Below are positions 63,193 through 64,000 of a DNA stretch of 64,000 nucleotides, one piece after another. The translations under genes and the position numbers were made by a program. Each line of letters starts with the position of its first letter. The first letter of the stretch is position 1. A model generated the notes under the pieces. The model was not told the origin of the DNA, ran no database searches, and saw only the letters and a program-made list of their open reading frames with translations. The DNA lies in NCBI RefSeq assembly GCF_002218085.1, contig NZ_BDUC01000013.1:6690-70689 (forward strand), written 5' to 3'. The DNA comes from Tolypothrix sp. NIES-4075. GTDB taxonomy: Bacteria > Cyanobacteriota > Cyanobacteriia > Cyanobacteriales > Nostocaceae.

Positions 63193-63799
63193 AAGGGTAA
63201 CAAGTTACTAAAAAAAAGTGATAGCGAGATTTCAGCCCCTACGTCCTGTAATCCTTTAGAGTGCGAACCTATGCACTCGGAAGAATTTTCAACAGAGTCG
63301 AAATTACCAACTGCTGATACTGTAGTTGTTGCGGTTGAGATACTAGAGGAGCTAACTCCGGATGAAGCAGATGACCGCCATCGGTTAGAACTAAAAATAG
63401 AACGGGCATTTTATGAGGCAGGTTGTGCCTTGAGAGAACTGCGGGAACGGGCGGCTATACCGAAGTACTCACAGTAATTTTGAGGAATATTGCCGCGATC
63501 GCTTTAACTATAGTCGCGACGCTGCTTACTTGAAGATTGCGGCTGCTGTTGTTTATGACAACATCCAAAAATTTTTGCCGACCATTGGTCGGCAAATTCC
63601 GATGCCGACCAATGAGCGTCAATTACGAGATTTGGCGTCATCGAATTTTGAACCAGAAGTTCAAGCGGATGTTTGGTTGCAGGGTGTAGAAGAAGCTGGT
63701 GGTAAACTACCAAGTGGACGTATTGTCAAGGGGATTGTGGAACGGCTGAAGGAAAAGCCTTTATTTCACTCTAGTGTCTTTCCTTTTGGGTGTACATAA
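63193..63799 (+). pseudogene. Cyanobacterial plasmid-type protein, frameshifted
   Basis: Frame one to the stop at 63475 reads DTVVVAVEILEELTPDEADD, RHRLELKIERAFYEAGCALR, ELRERA. The continuation is in another frame from about 63436: LYRSTHSNFEEYCRDRFNYS, then AAYLKIAAAVVYDNIQKFLP, VWLQGVEEAGGKLPSGRIVK and GIVERLKEK. One base change near 63435-63450 would rejoin them. I recall this protein type from cyanobacterial plasmids, with a DNA-binding-like centre, but have no established function. The N-terminus is lost at the IS (or starts at ATG 63271), and the last 13 residues look unrelated. Confidence 0.6.
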
Positions 63800-63853
63800 A
63801 CGGATATTTGCGATACAGGCAATTTAAGTTCGGCATTCTCCACTTGAAACAGC

Positions 63854-63872
63854 TTAAGGGGTATCCCCTTAA
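63854..63872. repeat. 8-bp inverted repeat (hairpin) after the plasmid-type gene
   Basis: TTAAGGGG, loop TAT, CCCCTTAA. It lies between convergent coding frames; a terminator or a small operator is possible, but no T-run follows. Confidence 0.4.
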
Positions 63873-63930
63873 AACGCCCTTGTGTACAACCACACACCAA
63901 CTTCTAAATTCGGTCTTGTTCGTATGCTTA

Positions 63931-64000
63931 TTAAGTAGTGTAATCATTTAGTTCTTTAACCAATTCCCGAAACAGTAACTTTGCAGCTTTGGCACTAATG
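63931..64000 (-). CDS. C-terminus of an unknown gene, cut by the window edge
   Basis: Twenty-two codons are open to the right edge and end at TAA (63933-63931): SAKAAKLLFRELVKELNDYT and one more Thr. The helical, charged sequence is protein-like. Nothing more can be said. Confidence 0.35.
   Translation of the reverse strand, partial: ISAKAAKLLFRELVKELNDYTT

Noticed and set aside
1..64000. tRNA or rRNA genes
   Set aside because: I saw no tRNA-like cloverleaf (GGTTCGAATCC-type T-arm) or rRNA segment by eye; a tRNAscan-type search would be needed to be sure.

Overview
The window looks like DNA of a filamentous, Nostoc-type cyanobacterium. It is AT-rich, rich in the HIP1 octamer (GCGATCGC), and carries CCCCAGT-type heptamer repeats, short dispersed palindromes inside and between genes, a GUN4-domain protein, AAA-like/WD40 proteins and microviridin-type graspetide genes. 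The two ends are decayed and plasmid-like; the middle (about 6.3-47.8 kb) is a compact block of specialised-metabolite genes, all on the minus strand.

Left end (1-6.2 kb): an intact Y-family DNA polymerase IV gene lies among remnants (CBS domain, coiled-coil protein, VOC protein, PEP-CTERM protein, GIY-YIG-like protein, CoiA-like zinc ribbon), followed by an unknown small gene and a coiled-coil/GUN4 gene.

Graspetide operon (14.08 to 6.36 kb, minus): a predicted promoter with 9-bp direct repeats, a 44-residue microviridin-type precursor (PFFARFLE leader motif, core TYKFPSDLED), the amide-forming and ester-forming ATP-grasp ligases, a LamG-patatin phospholipase, a small glycine-rich membrane protein, and a peptide-exporter-type ABC transporter. 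No acetyltransferase gene is visible. A 206-bp MITE with 11-bp target duplications sits between the last two genes.

NRPS/PKS operon (47.80 to 14.50 kb, minus), in order of transcription: chorismate-lyase-like protein, AMP ligase, free carrier protein, C-A(Thr)-T, TubC-docking PRMT-like methyltransferase, TubC-C-A(Ser-like, interrupted by an FkbM methyltransferase)-T-C-A-T, PKS KS-AT-cMT-ACP, TubC-C-A(Pro)-T-C-A(Gln/Glu-like)-T-E-C-A(Thr)-T-TE, then an ABC exporter paralogous to the one ending the graspetide operon. Read colinearly, this predicts 4-hydroxybenzoyl-Thr-(Me)Ser-Xaa-(alpha-methyl ketide)-Pro-D-Xaa-Thr, released by the thioesterase. I cannot match it to a known compound. A perfect 16-bp hairpin separates the two operons.

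Right part (48-64 kb): two AAA-like ATPase genes, one with an N-terminal HTH-like region; a secreted CBM14 chitin-binding protein; a frameshifted lipase; an intact IS630-type element abutting an N-truncated AAA/WD40 protein; a truncated ssb fused tail-to-tail with a truncated actin-like partition gene; a MerA-type oxidoreductase cut by a second, decayed IS630-type element; and a frameshifted plasmid-type gene. A motif built on CTTAACTGTCTTAACT recurs at four intergenic sites, including upstream of both biosynthetic operons and always pointing toward the next gene, so a shared regulator is possible.
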